Shown in pieces: positions 33,746 through 44,242 of a stretch of 64,000 nt of DNA (the first letter of the stretch is position 1; each line of letters opens with the position of its first letter). Origin of the DNA: Phymatolithon calcareum (lineage: Eukaryota; Rhodophyta; Florideophyceae; Hapalidiales); the NCBI GenBank assembly GCA_977006965.1, contig OZ345367.1, positions 2,542,001 through 2,606,000 on the forward strand, written 5' to 3'. A program made the translations under genes and the position numbers. The notes below the pieces were generated by a model. It had not been told where the DNA came from, ran no database searches, and worked only from the letters and a program-made list of their open reading frames with translations.

Positions 33746-34428
33746 TAGATGATATGGTACAGTACTTGATTTGATGGACTCGTTTCTCATTGCTGGCAAC
33801 GAGTTTTTTGAGAAAGTAACTGTTACGTAGATGGACCGGAAGACCTACACACGGGTACCAGTGCATACGCTAATTTTGCGAAAAGGCCCAATCTACTTCA
33901 AGATTATTGAAAATGCCATTTCCCGCACCTCCTAGATTGGACTGCTACGATCTCGGAAAGCCAGCAAACAAATAAATTGCAAACAAAAAATTGAATGTAT
34001 GATACTGTACTGCAAAGCTACACGGTTGTCGCATCACCATCTGATGCAGCTGCACAAATGCAACGCGGGCGATAATGCGTTGGACTTGATTACACAGGTG
34101 CCAACAAACTCTTTTCACTTCGAATAAGCGTAATGAGCTGAGTACGTTGAAGAAAAGGCTTACAAAGGCCAAACTAGAGGGCGAAATTTTGGCGAGGAGA
34201 ATTCTACTGAAAAACGCAACGAAAAAGCCATTTCCAATAAGTATACTTAGATTTCACTTAATGCGATTACGTTAATTAACCATTTTGGCGGGAATCCCGC
34301 TAACCTTTGAAACTCTGATTCGCCAAGTTCCCGCCACACAATCTGGAAACGTCATGTACTTAATCCTCGCCTGTCTCTGGATATTGCTGGCCCTCACTCC
34401 CAACGTTTGCACATCTAGCACAATCATG
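33746..34428. other. Intergenic, no recognised gene
   Basis: Flank of the pogo element and upstream region of the next gene. No motif recognised. Confidence 0.4.
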
Positions 34429-34716
34429 CCACGCGCTAAGGGAACCGACCTGCAGAAGCAGAAAGATCTCTATAGTCATCTCCGCAATCTCGTCAAAACT
34501 GGAAAGACTCGAAACAAGCAGCCCAAGGAGGTGAAGGCTATGCGGACGAGTTTTCATGGTCTAAACGACAATACGTTCCGAACCAAGTTGCGAGGCTTCG
34601 CCAAAGAATTTAGAGTGGTGCACAACCGAAATTTTTACATCATGTCCCCCAAACAATCATTACCCTTTGCGATTTCTCTATTGACACAGTTGTGCTCGAT
34701 CAGCTTCTGGCGATGA
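34429..34716 (+). CDS. Basic hypothetical protein or first exon
   Basis: ATG 34429 starts MPRAKGTDLQKQKDLYSHLR and runs on through KTRNKQPKEVKAMRTS and FRTKLRGFAKEFRVVHNRNF. The frame is open 5' to 34285 but the upstream part looks non-coding. It is Lys/Arg-rich and probably binds nucleic acid. It may be exon 1 of the next frame: a GT at 34644 and a CACAG at 34685-34689 would remove 46 nt and join phase correctly to the frame of 34721, although the donor (GTCCCC) is poor. Not recognised by family. Confidence 0.5.
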   Translation, partial: PRAKGTDLQKQKDLYSHLRNLVKTGKTRNKQPKEVKAMRTSFHGLNDNTFRTKLRGFAKEFRVVHNRNFYIMSPKQSLPFAISLLTQLCSISFWR

Positions 34717-34720
34717 CGCC

Positions 34721-35299
34721 ATGTGCGACATGGATGACAACGAAAAAGACGGTCTCAACCGGATGAGCACGTCGGATGCCAAAAGGACTCGCGTGGTGAT
34801 CGATGAGGAGGGCACCGATTATGAGGACATCCTAATTGATGGGGGGCGCGGTAGGGAGGGCACTATGGATGATCCTGCTCTTTTTGAACCGATTTATATG
34901 GTTGCAAGGTGGGAAAATGAGAAGGAAGACAAACGCGTCACTTTGGCCATTCTGATACCCTCAGGAACAATGGAGCACGTGCACGACCATGAAGTCAAAG
35001 TTGTGGAAGAAGGTTCATTTCTGGAGGTGACAGTGTTTTGGCCGCGCTCGATGACAGACTTGCTCTACCTTCACAGGAACGAGCCGGAAACAAATTCAAA
35101 TATTCTCCAAAACCATCCGCGACTTACCTCGTTCCGCCCATTTCTGCGTCGCTTGCGAACTAAGATAGCGGAGCGTATCTCGTCGTCATGCAGAATTGGG
35201 CTCCCGTTTCGGGTTAAGACCGATGTAACCTCATCCAAAAGATCCAAAATATACCTCATTTTCAAAAAATCTTTGGACAGAGTCCTTTATGTCACCTGA
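34721..35299 (+). CDS. Hypothetical protein of unknown family
   Basis: The 192-codon frame begins MCDMDDNEKDGLNRMSTSDA; the same frame is open back to 34685, allowing a spliced start. After an acidic N-terminus comes a compact region, VTLAILIPSGTMEHVHDHEV, EEGSFLEVTVFWPRSMTDLL and LHRNEP, then a basic C-terminus (IAERISSSCRIGLPFRVKTD). The pattern, a beta-rich domain with 'ILIPSGTM' and 'LEVTVFWP', has the look of a conserved module, and my impression is that similar proteins occur near transposons in algae and oomycetes; I cannot name it. It may form one gene with the basic frame at 34429. Confidence 0.6.
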   Translation: MCDMDDNEKDGLNRMSTSDAKRTRVVIDEEGTDYEDILIDGGRGREGTMDDPALFEPIYMVARWENEKEDKRVTLAILIPSGTMEHVHDHEVKVVEEGSFLEVTVFWPRSMTDLLYLHRNEPETNSNILQNHPRLTSFRPFLRRLRTKIAERISSSCRIGLPFRVKTDVTSSKRSKIYLIFKKSLDRVLYVT

Positions 35300-38099
35300 G
35301 GCACCGGATTCCAACTACGCCCAGGAGGAAAAGGACTCTTTGCTCTTCGCAACCAATTGAGAGTGACAATGACATTGATTGAATCAATAAATTTGACTTT
35401 GAAAATTCTTTTTCTCGCCCGCATAGGGCAGAGTAAAGTTGTGGTTTTTATTACGAGCTCCATTTTTGATTACTGTAATTCTAACTTGCACAAAAACCCA
35501 AAAAACGAGATTTCCCGCAACACCCAGGGGTCGTAGCTGATGGAAAACGAACGAAAGGAATGTATGAGAAATTAAATTATTTGAAAATGTTCTCTTTCCG
35601 CTTCGACAAGAGTAGTTCATTTTTTCGACCATGCTATGCAACATGTGTCGACATGTAGTTCGCTGCCGTTCCGCAACCTTCCACCTAAACTTTCCATTTT
35701 TCGCTTTGGTTTCGCTCATGTTTCCCAACTACAGCAATTCCATTTTCTGTATGACACTTTTTATGCCGTATCAATAATTCCCTTTACTTGGGCGTATATG
35801 TATGTTTCTAAAAGTCTCGGCGATGCGCACAATTCGTGCAGTTTACCTAAAAAACCGTTCAGTATACGCTAAAAAGTAGAGGAATGTGAACGGTGAGCGT
35901 AACGTTCAGTCCGCTGGAACCCTTGCCCGGAGAATTTGGTTGAGAACTAGAAACGATTATTCCTGTTCTGCTGTGAAGAATGCGCCTCTGTTACACGACG
36001 TAAGGTGGGTACTGCCTCTTGGGATGGTGCGGATTGCCTGGATTTAGACTGATTTTAAGATAGTGTCCAGGACTCACCATTTTGGGGGCAGGCAGCATCT
36101 GCTGCTTCTCTTGCTTGGACGTGAAGCCAGCGAGGTAGTAAAGGTCCTTGGGAACATGGTTGACCACTGACCACGCCCGCTGAGGTGAAGACCAGCAGCA
36201 TAGCACAGCGTCGAACGTAGGGTAATTGAGACTGATAGTAGCTGAACAAGTAGAGCTCGCCCTAACGAGATATTCCATAGCAGGTGTGATGCGAGCAGCT
36301 GTAGACTGGAACCTACAGGTAAAAAATAGCCAGTTTGCCGCATGGACGAAAATAAAACTTTTAATGGCGACAGAAAATTTCATTTCTGCATTTCTAGCCT
36401 GTATCCCTTGATTCCGTGTTCGACTTGATGACTTTTAAGCTTTTACAACGCATGTCCATGGCTCCGTAATCGGAGTGAAGGTCTTTTCCTAAATGCTCTA
36501 GTTATCTACACAGTTTGGATGGAAGGATTTGTGGGCTCATCGAAATGTTAAAGAGATCGGCCACTAAATGCCCACCTGCCGAAACACAAATAAAAACGAC
36601 GAAGAAAGTTAGATAAAATAGCTTTACAGTGACTCTGACTTATTACAAGAGCCTGCGCATACGTCCGATGAATCCCATTTTTGTTTTAATGTATTCGCCT
36701 TTGCTTTATCCTCATCTGGATGGAGAGGATTGTGGGCTAAAGAAGAATTGCCAGCATCAAGGCCATGAACGTGAGTGGCACCAAGAAAAGCCTTCGTTTC
36801 GAGCACGGGCGCGTTGGTAACGAGGGAAATCCAAGATTTATCATAACTTTGCCCTTGCTACTAAATTACTGGTAGGTTCCAGTCTGTAGAAACCCTGCCG
36901 GATGGTAGGTTGCCAAATTAATCAGATGCTTTATGCCCCTTATCTCTCTGACTTATATAAAGACACGGGTCATCTTTGCTCACGGCCCTTCTCATTGAGC
37001 CAACCACTTCACAAAATCACAAGTCGCTGACTCTGAAAGATTCTATTTGAGACATGCGTGTCTCAATTCCAATGCTGCACGAAGCATTGGAACCTTGTGG
37101 ACCGAGGAAAAATACAGCATTCCAATAGGCTCATGTCGTTATCAAAAAATGAGGCACGCCCTCAAATAGGCATACAGTACATGTATGTTTGTTTATTGCA
37201 GGATATTCGAATTACACAAAGTGTACATTATTCAACATCTAGGGGTCCTCTAAATGCTCCTGATATGGATCCATTCCTGGTACTCACCTATTTTCATGTG
37301 CACATGTATGTGTACATGCACAACAAAGCATATAGCGCACCTCCTAACGGAAGGAGAGCTCTGTGGTAAAGTTTAATGACATTTTGAAGATCTGCTTATT
37401 CATCCGGCTCCTCTTAGCAATCTGGAGTGCAATTTTTTGTAATGTGGAACGGTAAAGTCCACGCTTGCCAGCGTCGCCGAAATACCTCATCATCTAAGCA
37501 GGCAATATACACCCTGCTTCGTGTCACAGAGCATTTCAAATTCGTGCAACGCCTCTGGCATGCAAGTAAACAGAAAAACAGGGATATCACGTCATGGCAA
37601 TACAACGAGTAATAATTTGGCAATTCACTGGAAACTTTTTTTCGTGCGACAGGCGAGATCTCGTGCCAGTGAGAATACCTAGAGTACAAGGCACCCACTG
37701 TAGACGGCAGCATGGTTAAAACGTACACACTATTTAGAATACATCATCCACTTGTCTCGAAAGGACCATAACCCTTACTACAAACACAAGAAAGATACAC
37801 TGCAAGATTCATGCTTTTCTCCGAGTCTATGATAACGTTACGCATGCGGAGCTGATGAGAACTTGCTTTGTTGCACGCTATACATAGTTCCAGTGGTCAA
37901 AAATTGATATTCAAACCCGCTATGACAAATTTACGGACATTCATTTCTACAGTTTCAATCTCGCTGACTGGAATTCAAGATCTCATTGATCCCGGAGGAA
38001 TTCCCAGTCAGCCCGACAAAATCTGTATAAGAATAGCAACTTGTCCTGCTCACTACCACGCTCCTCAAAATTTCCAACCTTAGCCACCCACATTTCGTC
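35300..38099. other. Long intergenic stretch
   Basis: No gene recognised. A TATATAAA at about 36953-36960 is followed by a C/T-rich, ATG-poor leader of about 90 bp and the short palindromes GAGACATGCGTGTCTC (about 37050) and CCAATGCTGCACGAAGCATTGG-like arms (about 37068-37090). This could be an orphan promoter, but no long frame follows. Confidence 0.4.
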
Positions 38100-39161
38100 A
38101 TGCCAGGAGCAGATAACGAAAACTCGGCTGGAGCCCCCCGTCCACCTCAGGATGAGCCCAGTTCGAATGGCTCTGCAGAGTATAAGCAACTTCTCACCTC
38201 AAAGTACAAGGATCTGGTCGGCGATGCGCTCCTTAACGCTCCTGTGAGCGCTATCGCTGGAATTACCAATGATGCCGAAAAAGCCCTCATCTCCGGCTTC
38301 GGAATTGACACAATCGGTGAGCTGGCCGACAGCAAAGTATTCAGCAAAGCCAAAACTCTGGCTGAAGCTGCCCGCAAACAGCAGGAAGAGATCGATGCTG
38401 AGAGCGCCTGGCTGTTCGATGAGTCCGTGCCCATGGCCTCCCCGGACGACACGCCAGCTCCGACCGCAGACGACGCGGAGCGCCTAGCGAGTAGTGTTAT
38501 CGGCACCGATGAACGGGTAAGGGTCGACCCTTTGGGACCTTACTTTGAAGCCATCTGCTTCCTTGGCTTGGAGGCTCATGATGGCAGTCGTTTCAGAGGA
38601 ACCGGTTTCTACATTAACTACGGTGGTCAAGCGGCGCTACTTACCGCCGCACACTGTCTGTACTCTTCAAAAAAAGGAGGTTATTACAAAAATGTGCGCA
38701 TCATTCGAGGTCGCTCCGGACGCAGGATGCCCTTCGGTGTGAAAACGGTCGGCAGCTCAGCGCTACGCGTGCCTGAGGAGTGGAAAACTCGAAGGAGTTG
38801 GGAACACGATTATGGTATCATTCTCGTGGGTGGTCAGCCATGGGGCTTTGGAATTCAGTCGATGGGAGACGGCGATCTCAAAGGGAAGCCTATTCGTACG
38901 GCAGGATATCCAGGAGATAAGAAGGGCCATATGATGTGGTATGACGACGGTCCAGTGATTGAGGTCTGGAAACGCAAGATTTTCTACAGGGAAGATACGG
39001 CAGGTGGACAGAGTGGCTCGCCAGTATGGGCAAAAGTTCCTGGACGAACTTGGTGGAACGCAGTGGGGATTCATGCGTATGGAGTTTCTAACTACGGTGC
39101 CAACAGTGCGACCCGCATCACGAACGAGATGCTCGCTGAGATAGCTGCTTGGACTAAGTAA
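38100..39161 (+). CDS. Serine protease, trypsin/V8-like, intracellular type
   Basis: The intact 353-residue frame has a helical N-terminal domain (about residues 30-100) that includes GITNDAEKALISGFGIDTIG, reminiscent of helix-hairpin-helix folds, then a Pro/Asp-rich linker (105-130) and a chymotrypsin-fold protease domain (about 145-353). The triad is His185 (LTAAHCL), Asp237 (EHDYGIILVG) and Ser305 (GGQSGSPV, the GxSGSP form of the V8/glutamyl endopeptidase branch). There is no signal peptide, so it is probably cytosolic, nuclear or activated by other means. Two broken relatives lie at 11652-12896 and 7080-7277, showing a family that spreads and decays in this region. Start chosen at ATG 38100; the preceding bases CGTC are neutral. 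Substrate unknown. Confidence 0.85.
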   Translation: MPGADNENSAGAPRPPQDEPSSNGSAEYKQLLTSKYKDLVGDALLNAPVSAIAGITNDAEKALISGFGIDTIGELADSKVFSKAKTLAEAARKQQEEIDAESAWLFDESVPMASPDDTPAPTADDAERLASSVIGTDERVRVDPLGPYFEAICFLGLEAHDGSRFRGTGFYINYGGQAALLTAAHCLYSSKKGGYYKNVRIIRGRSGRRMPFGVKTVGSSALRVPEEWKTRRSWEHDYGIILVGGQPWGFGIQSMGDGDLKGKPIRTAGYPGDKKGHMMWYDDGPVIEVWKRKIFYREDTAGGQSGSPVWAKVPGRTWWNAVGIHAYGVSNYGANSATRITNEMLAEIAAWTK

Positions 39162-39299
39162 GTCCGAAAGCATGGGGTCTCTTATTGTGTATGGAACTTT
39201 CAAATATATCGCTCTTAGCGTCAGACCGATATATATTTGAAGTACAGTTTTTAGATACACTCAACGTGTTTTTCGAACGTACTCGAGGAAAATTCTTCT

Positions 39300-39765
39300 G
39301 GGAATGTTTGCAGAATTCATTGTAAAAGGTTTAATCTGAAGTGAATCTTTCTGATAAAAGCATTGATTTGTATTAGTTTTCCTGATAGTCATTAAAATGC
39401 GGTTCAGTGGGATGTCGTAGTTTGATGATTTAAGCAGAGGATCCCTGGTAGTTTGGTGGATTCAATGTGAAGCTTCACTGATCTTCCAAATATCTTTCCG
39501 TGCCAATACCTCGATTATTTCTCTTTTTCGGTTCTTCTTCGATATTGCTCCATGTAACTAAGTAGATAGAGTATCAGATTCCGATTCAGATGTTCACTTG
39601 TTTGAATCTAGTCTTGCTGTCTCTTCGAGTCGCTTCTTATGCCGCAGTAGGGGCAAGAACCTTTTCGCGATATAAACTCTTCTCATCTCTGGAGGTTATA
39701 GTCGACACAGGACTTGCTTTTGGCCGCGTCGGTGCTCTGCATACTTCCGAAAAGAATTAATTGCG
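39300..39765 (-). pseudogene. Degenerate LINE C-terminal coding fragment
   Basis: The minus strand gives NSFRKYAEHRRGQKQVLCRL, a stop, PPEMRRVYIAKRFLPLLRHK then KRLEET. It parallels NVFGKHAEHRRDRMRVLCRL and LVRHKKRLEET of the LINE at 45812-47021. Downstream (minus) REIIEVLARKD matches the next basic block. Many stops. The adjoining 39785-39895 has simple repeats of the TGCAAT type. Confidence 0.7.
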
Positions 39766-40302
39766 ATTGCAATGTATTACAATCCGCAATCGGAATCGAT
39801 TGCTGATGCCTGCGTATTGGACGTATTTCTCTACACAGGGATCGTCTGAACTCAACATTTTTGCAATGCATTGCAATGCAATGCAATTTTCTATTTATTG
39901 GACGGAGTTTTAGCTATCGCAGTTGTAAACCGACCCCGAAGGACGTCGTCACTGCGCTGATGACCTTCGTTGGGCGCGAAACGAAACACGAGAGAGCTTT
40001 GTCGACTGGGCTTATGGTGAAGAAGACGGTCATCACGTACAAATGCCAGTAGCGCCGCTGTGTGGCTTCCGAGGTGTCTCTCGACAAATCTGGAATCCAA
40101 AATCCTTACCAGCACCACAAGATATTCTAAGCAAAAGGATGATACACGAACAAGGTGCTCGCTACCTTATCACAAGGTAGGCCTCATCGAAGTTCGTGCA
40201 AACACTCGGGTACTTCTAGGTTGGTTCAATTCTGCTGTCGGTGGCATTGGCGAATACTAATATCTTGCTCCCCATGTACTTATACTCCCAATGATTACCA
40301 CT

Positions 40303-40832
40303 TTTTTTTTTTTTCCTTTCAAGTTTATTTAAAAGCCCCACAGACTTCCGAAGATATGGGCAAGGCTTCCTCTGATGCTACCTACCTTTGTGTAGCTCAC
40401 AAAACGTCCACCAGAATGGCTAGAAACCAGTTCCTGTTCGCATCACCAATTGTTGCTACCCAGGATGGTGTCAAGAACGCCTCGGCCATTGCGCAGATCT
40501 CCTTGGGCAGTACTTGTCTCATTCTGTTCACCAAGTGTACTCTCGGTACTGTGTCGTAGGCAGCCTTAAGGTCCAATACTGCTACACATCTCTGATCCTC
40601 TTTTAGTAGCTCAGTAGCTCTTAGGATGGCCAGTTCAGTGCTCTTCCCCTTTTGGAACCCAAGCTGATACCAGCGGTTTGAGTATACTGTGCGCAGCTTC
40701 ATATCAATCGCTGTCTCAATAATTTTCCTTGCGTGGCTCAGCAAGGAAATCGGTCGGTAGTTTCCGGGGTCCTCGTGTGCCCCCTTCTTGTGTATTGGGA
40801 CGAGGAGCGCTTTCTGCCAGTGCAGAGGCGTG
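40303..40832 (-). mobile_element. Poly-A LINE insert with reverse transcriptase fragment
   Basis: A 14-bp duplication, CAATGATTACCACT, flanks it at 40289-40302 and 40833-40846, with an A-tract tail (T run at 40302-40314 on the plus strand). The minus strand encodes early reverse transcriptase motifs: KALLVPIHKKGAHEDPGNYR (with PISLL next), QLGFQKGKSTELAI and VAVLDLKAAYDTVPR (motif A with its Asp). It then jumps to the 3' UTR that is shared with 10330-10445, so the palm and thumb are deleted. It is truncated at 5' and internally. Confidence 0.88.
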
Positions 40833-41490
40833 CAATGATTACCACTGTTCTGCTCTCTCATATTTGGCCAGTATACTAAGCAGAATAATGATCGAATGCG
40901 AACGCCGTGCAGAATCACACCACCAGAGCTGAGACGAAAGAAATTAGGAGAGCACTTTTCGTTGCGATTCCTGCATGCAAAATGGAACCTGGAAGAAAGC
41001 AAGAACTACGAGGGGGAGTGTAGCGCCCGCTGTTATGTCGCTGTCCAAGGCGGTCTCTTTTTCCTCTCGCGACTGTACGCCGCACAACTTGGATCGCGAC
41101 AGATATGCTGCTCGTGGTAGGTGATCTGTTGGGCCATACTTGCACGTGTCTATCGTGAGTCTATGCGCTGCATCGCTGTCTTTTGCGTAGGTTGTAGTAT
41201 ATAAGTTAGTTAGTTCCTTCCTCTGAGTAAAGGAAGGAAGGTGGGGAGTTCTTCGGATTCTTTCTTTCTTTCTTTATTGCGGAAAGATTGCTCACACTTA
41301 TGGTAAGCGTCTCGAGCTGTTTTGCAACAGCATCTCATTGTTCAGAAATTTGAGTACGGCTAGGGGTCTCTCACGGCATACCTCTTCTACAGTCTTTTTT
41401 CCCACTCGGCCAATATATTTTCGTCGTGAGGCGGAACGTCCAGCACATCGTCGGATTAGGTGTTCGGTAGTTTCCTTGGAACCAGAATTA

Positions 41491-41544
41491 GCGTCTGCAG
41501 ATGCGTTGGTAACACTATAATAAAAATCTCCACTTCTTCTTCTT
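41491..41544 (+). mobile_element. 54-bp retroposed 3' fragment with TTC tail
   Basis: Flanked by a 16-bp duplication, CTTGGAACCAGAATTA, at 41475-41490 and 41545-41560. The insert reads GATGCGTTGGTAACACTATA then ATAAAAATCTCCA and TTC repeats. The same 3' end, with a longer TTC run, is at about 44756-44818. It is an extreme case of 5' truncation. Confidence 0.88.
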
Positions 41545-41586
41545 CTTGGAACCAGAATTACAGGCCTTGCACACTGGATCGTACGG

Positions 41587-41833
41587 GGGGGGGGGGGGAA
41601 ATTGTAGATTTTTATTTTAGAAGCCCTCAACGCCGGTATTCACCAACACCAGAGCAGCTTCCCGTTGATACTGCCATCTCATTACCCAATCAGATCACAT
41701 TACACTATCATTTCTTCTAACATATGGATTTCCAGTGCTAAAAGTTTGTCAATCGCCGTTTTCGTCCCTTTTTCCCAAGATCCTTCTGCTCTTGGACTTG
41801 TCAAATTTCGTTGTAGAGTTTTCAGATTCTCTT
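41587..41833 (-). mobile_element. CCCC-ended retroposed fragment inside the RNase H ORF
   Basis: The 247-bp insert is flanked by CTGGATCGTACG at 41574-41585 and 41834-41845. Its minus-strand 3' end is GGGCTTCTAAAATAAAAATC, then TACAATTT and a long C run. Removing it rejoins the RNase H tail EVIPYDP with VCKACNSGSK in frame, matching EYDPKCKTC in the copy at 5455-6163. Confidence 0.9.
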
Positions 41834-44242
41834 CTGGATCGTACGGAATTACTTCCATATTGCATCCGTGGTGAAAAGTGGCAACCACTGGGGTGCAGTC
41901 TCCAATCAGCTGGTGCAGCATCACCTCTGCTCGTCTATGCGATATGGAAAGGTCTTCTGTAAGAGTTGGAACGACGACTGGATCGAATTTGGAAGGCGGC
42001 CTGATGATGGATCTTGCTGCTTCAAGTGTCAGAGGAACTTTCTGGTGGTCCAGAAGGTTAGATTCGTAGATACCCTTTCGAGCTAATTCGTCGGCAGCAT
42101 CATTTCTTGGAATTCCACAGTGACTAGGAATCCAAATGCCTTCGACAAAGATACCCTTGGACATCAGCTGCTCCATAAGGCCCCAAAGTTTCCGTACCAT
42201 CTCCCCGTATCCCCTCGGTTCACCGTCAATAGCATCGATAGCGCTCCTACTGTCAGTGAACCACCGTATAGTGTTTCCAGGTGCGAATGGGATCTTCAAC
42301 ACTTCTTGGAACGCATGGGCAGCGGCAAAGACCTCGGCGTCATATGAAGATCCAACAGCTCCTGCCGTCAGCGCCAATTCCTTCACCATTTCATTTCCGT
42401 TCATCAGCAAAATCCCTGCGCCGCCGACATTAGCAGGTATGGTTCTATACATGTCTAGCATATCGCCATCCTCATCACAAAGAACCACATGCTGTTTGGA
42501 AACGGTTGGAGTGGAGGCATACGCATGTTTGTCACCGTCGTCGTAGAAAAGGAGAATATCCGGTGGTTTCCCGTGTCGAGTCGAAAACTTCGCCACCGCC
42601 GGGCTGTCTTGGTGGTGCAATACGTCGAATTTCTTCAGCGTCGCGGTGTACCAGCCTTCATCCCAGTTCACCGAGACTCGTTCGTCATTTTGAGGATGAA
42701 CTCGGCGGGTATTTCTCCAACGCTGCCATCTGTCCATAGTTCAATGGCCGCTGGTTGCATGACTTCCCGCTCGAGTATCAGAGCCTCTGCGGCTAGTTTC
42801 TTTTCCTTTTCCCCATCCTTTGCTGACACAGGGGCAAGAAAACTGCAATATTTGTTCTTCGAACGGTCCTTCCCACTTGGTGGATGGAATTTATTTCGCG
42901 GGACCGCAAGAATTCCCTTTTCAACGAGCTGTTGGGTACTAGTCTCGCGCCATGATCGTACTTGACTCTTCGGTTTCGCCACACGAGTGTTCATTGCACC
43001 TGTAACTGGGGTGTCCGGCAACAATCTTAACGCTTTTTCCATCACCATGGTAGCCTCCAGTTCTCCAAAATCAAGCAGTGCCTTCATGCCAGTAAGCAGC
43101 CGAAGTTTCGAAATCTTTGTGGCTTTCAAGCAACCGGTAGAGACTCGAGCGGCTTCGTTTCTCGCAACTTCCACTTGCTTGACGTGGGTGTCAGCCCCGT
43201 GTACCGCGTAGGCCGAGGCTCCGTATAGCGCTACTGGTTCACAGTAGCTTTTTCGGAATGACTCCATCGCATGTGACTCAGCTCCCCAAGTAGTTCCACT
43301 GAGAGCGCGCATGTCTTCGGATTCTGGCTCGATTGCTTGGATCAAGCACGCGCAATGTTCGCCTGACAGTCCCTTGGACCACGCGGAGTCGGAGTTCTTC
43401 CCAACCTTTCCTGACCGCAACCGTTTCGGCGCGCAAGCCGGTGCGTCGACAACCGATTTCAAGTTTCCCTTTTTCGTGCGTCCGTGCGAAGGTCGACGGC
43501 CAAGCCATGGTCGCCGCCTAAAGACGGCGTCGTTTTCTCCTTCCTTTCTCTTTTGCCTTTCGTCATGTCGTAAGCGGCGCAGTGGACGTCCGTTCGACTA
43601 GTCTCCACGCTTATTCTTCTTCATTTCCTCGAAGGCCCGCGCTCGTGTTCGTCCACACGATCGCTGGAGTTACCGTGTGGCAATCTTGCCCGTTTTGTGT
43701 TGCAAGTTGCGCTTATCATCTGGACCTAAGTGCTCCTCACGTCGAGCTTCCGAGGCCCTGTTCGGCATAGCCTCGCCCTCGTATCTCATCCATGCGACCG
43801 CTTGTGTTCCCGCAAAGCTGTGGAGTGTCCTCCGTGACCTGCATTACCGACTTCGCCCTGGTTCAAGTCGCGTCTATCTCTATTCACCCTCATCTACCTC
43901 GTCAAGCTTCTGAAGCCCTGTTCGGCGTAGCCTTGCGCTCGTGTTCTACGTTCACGACCGCTTGCGTTCCCGCAAAGCCATGGAGTACTACGACGGTGGA
44001 CGCCTATTTTGTCCGCTGGTCTGGGGGTTTTAGTTGCTTGTCTTTCTTTCCTCCTCTTTTGTCTTGTCTCTCCCGCTCTTTTCTTCTCTCTCCTCTCTTG
44101 GGCTTTTCTCTCCCATGTGGCGTCGGGTTCTTTGGAGCCTGGCGCAACAGGGAGGATGAGGACTTGGCTCAGGATCAGAGCGATACCTCGAAGAACACGA
44201 TAAGGGCTTCTAAAATAAAAACATACAATTCCCCCGCCCCCC

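Larger units (their letters stand above)
41262..43313 (-). mobile_element. 5'-truncated LINE with RNase H, inserted in the LTR
   Basis: A 12-bp duplication, TCTTCGGATTCT, flanks it at 41250-41261 and 43314-43325. The sister LTR holds the unoccupied site once (AGAATCCGAAGA, 16121-16132). The minus-strand 3' end has an (AAAG)n tail (41262-41277). Truncation has removed the reverse transcriptase palm; only the thumb onward remains. Two later retroposed fragments sit inside it. Confidence 0.92.
41298..43313 (-). pseudogene. LINE ORF remnant: RT thumb, RNase H, zinc tail
   Basis: From the 5' side: SFRKSYCEPVALYGASAYAV (thumb), EVARNEAARVSTGCLKATKI, then AIELWTDGSVG (first RNase H Asp) near 42740. 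There the frame shifts and continues NVGGAGILLMNGNEMVKELA, SSYDAEVFAA (Glu), IRWFTDSRSAIDAI (Asp) and IWIPSHCGIPRNDAADELAR (Asp). The tail EVIPYDPVCKACNSGSKETT is split by two insertions (41587-41833 and 41491-41544) and ends AGRSASRRKYIGRVGKKTVE. All four RNase H acidic residues survive, but the frameshift and truncation make it inactive. The ORF starting 43462 includes LTR sequence and is chimeric. Confidence 0.88.
41019..44149 (-). mobile_element. Solo LTR (reverse), enlarged by nested LINE
   Basis: On the plus strand it starts TGTAGCGCCC (41019) and ends GGCGCAACA (44149), with a perfect 5-bp duplication GGGAG at 41014-41018 and 44150-44154. Apart from the LINE at 41262-43313 its sequence matches the LTR at 15297-16359 with few differences, so both insertions are fairly recent. 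It carries the same internal duplication and TATATA. Confidence 0.9.
40847..44242 (+). mobile_element. Host LINE 3' region split by the LTR
   Basis: Joining 40847-41018 with 44155-44242 gives an open frame through LRRKKLGEHFSLRFLHAKWN, LEESKNYEGE and DEDLAQDQSDTSKNTIRASK. It then runs into GGGCTTCTAAAATAAAAAC and ATACAATTCCCCC. The 3' end belongs to the CCCC-ended type, although the coding part is not alignable by eye with the others. It is the oldest layer of the nested stack. Confidence 0.55.

Noticed and set aside
40847-41002. N-terminal extension of the reverse transcriptase frame at 40303-40832
   Set aside because: It lies outside the target duplication, in the host element, and reads the opposite strand of that element's own frame.
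42668-43462. 264-codon ORF with an apparent N-terminus MKSVVDAPACAPKRLRSG
   Set aside because: That part is LTR sequence (same in the copy at 15297-16359); LINE sequence starts only at 43313.
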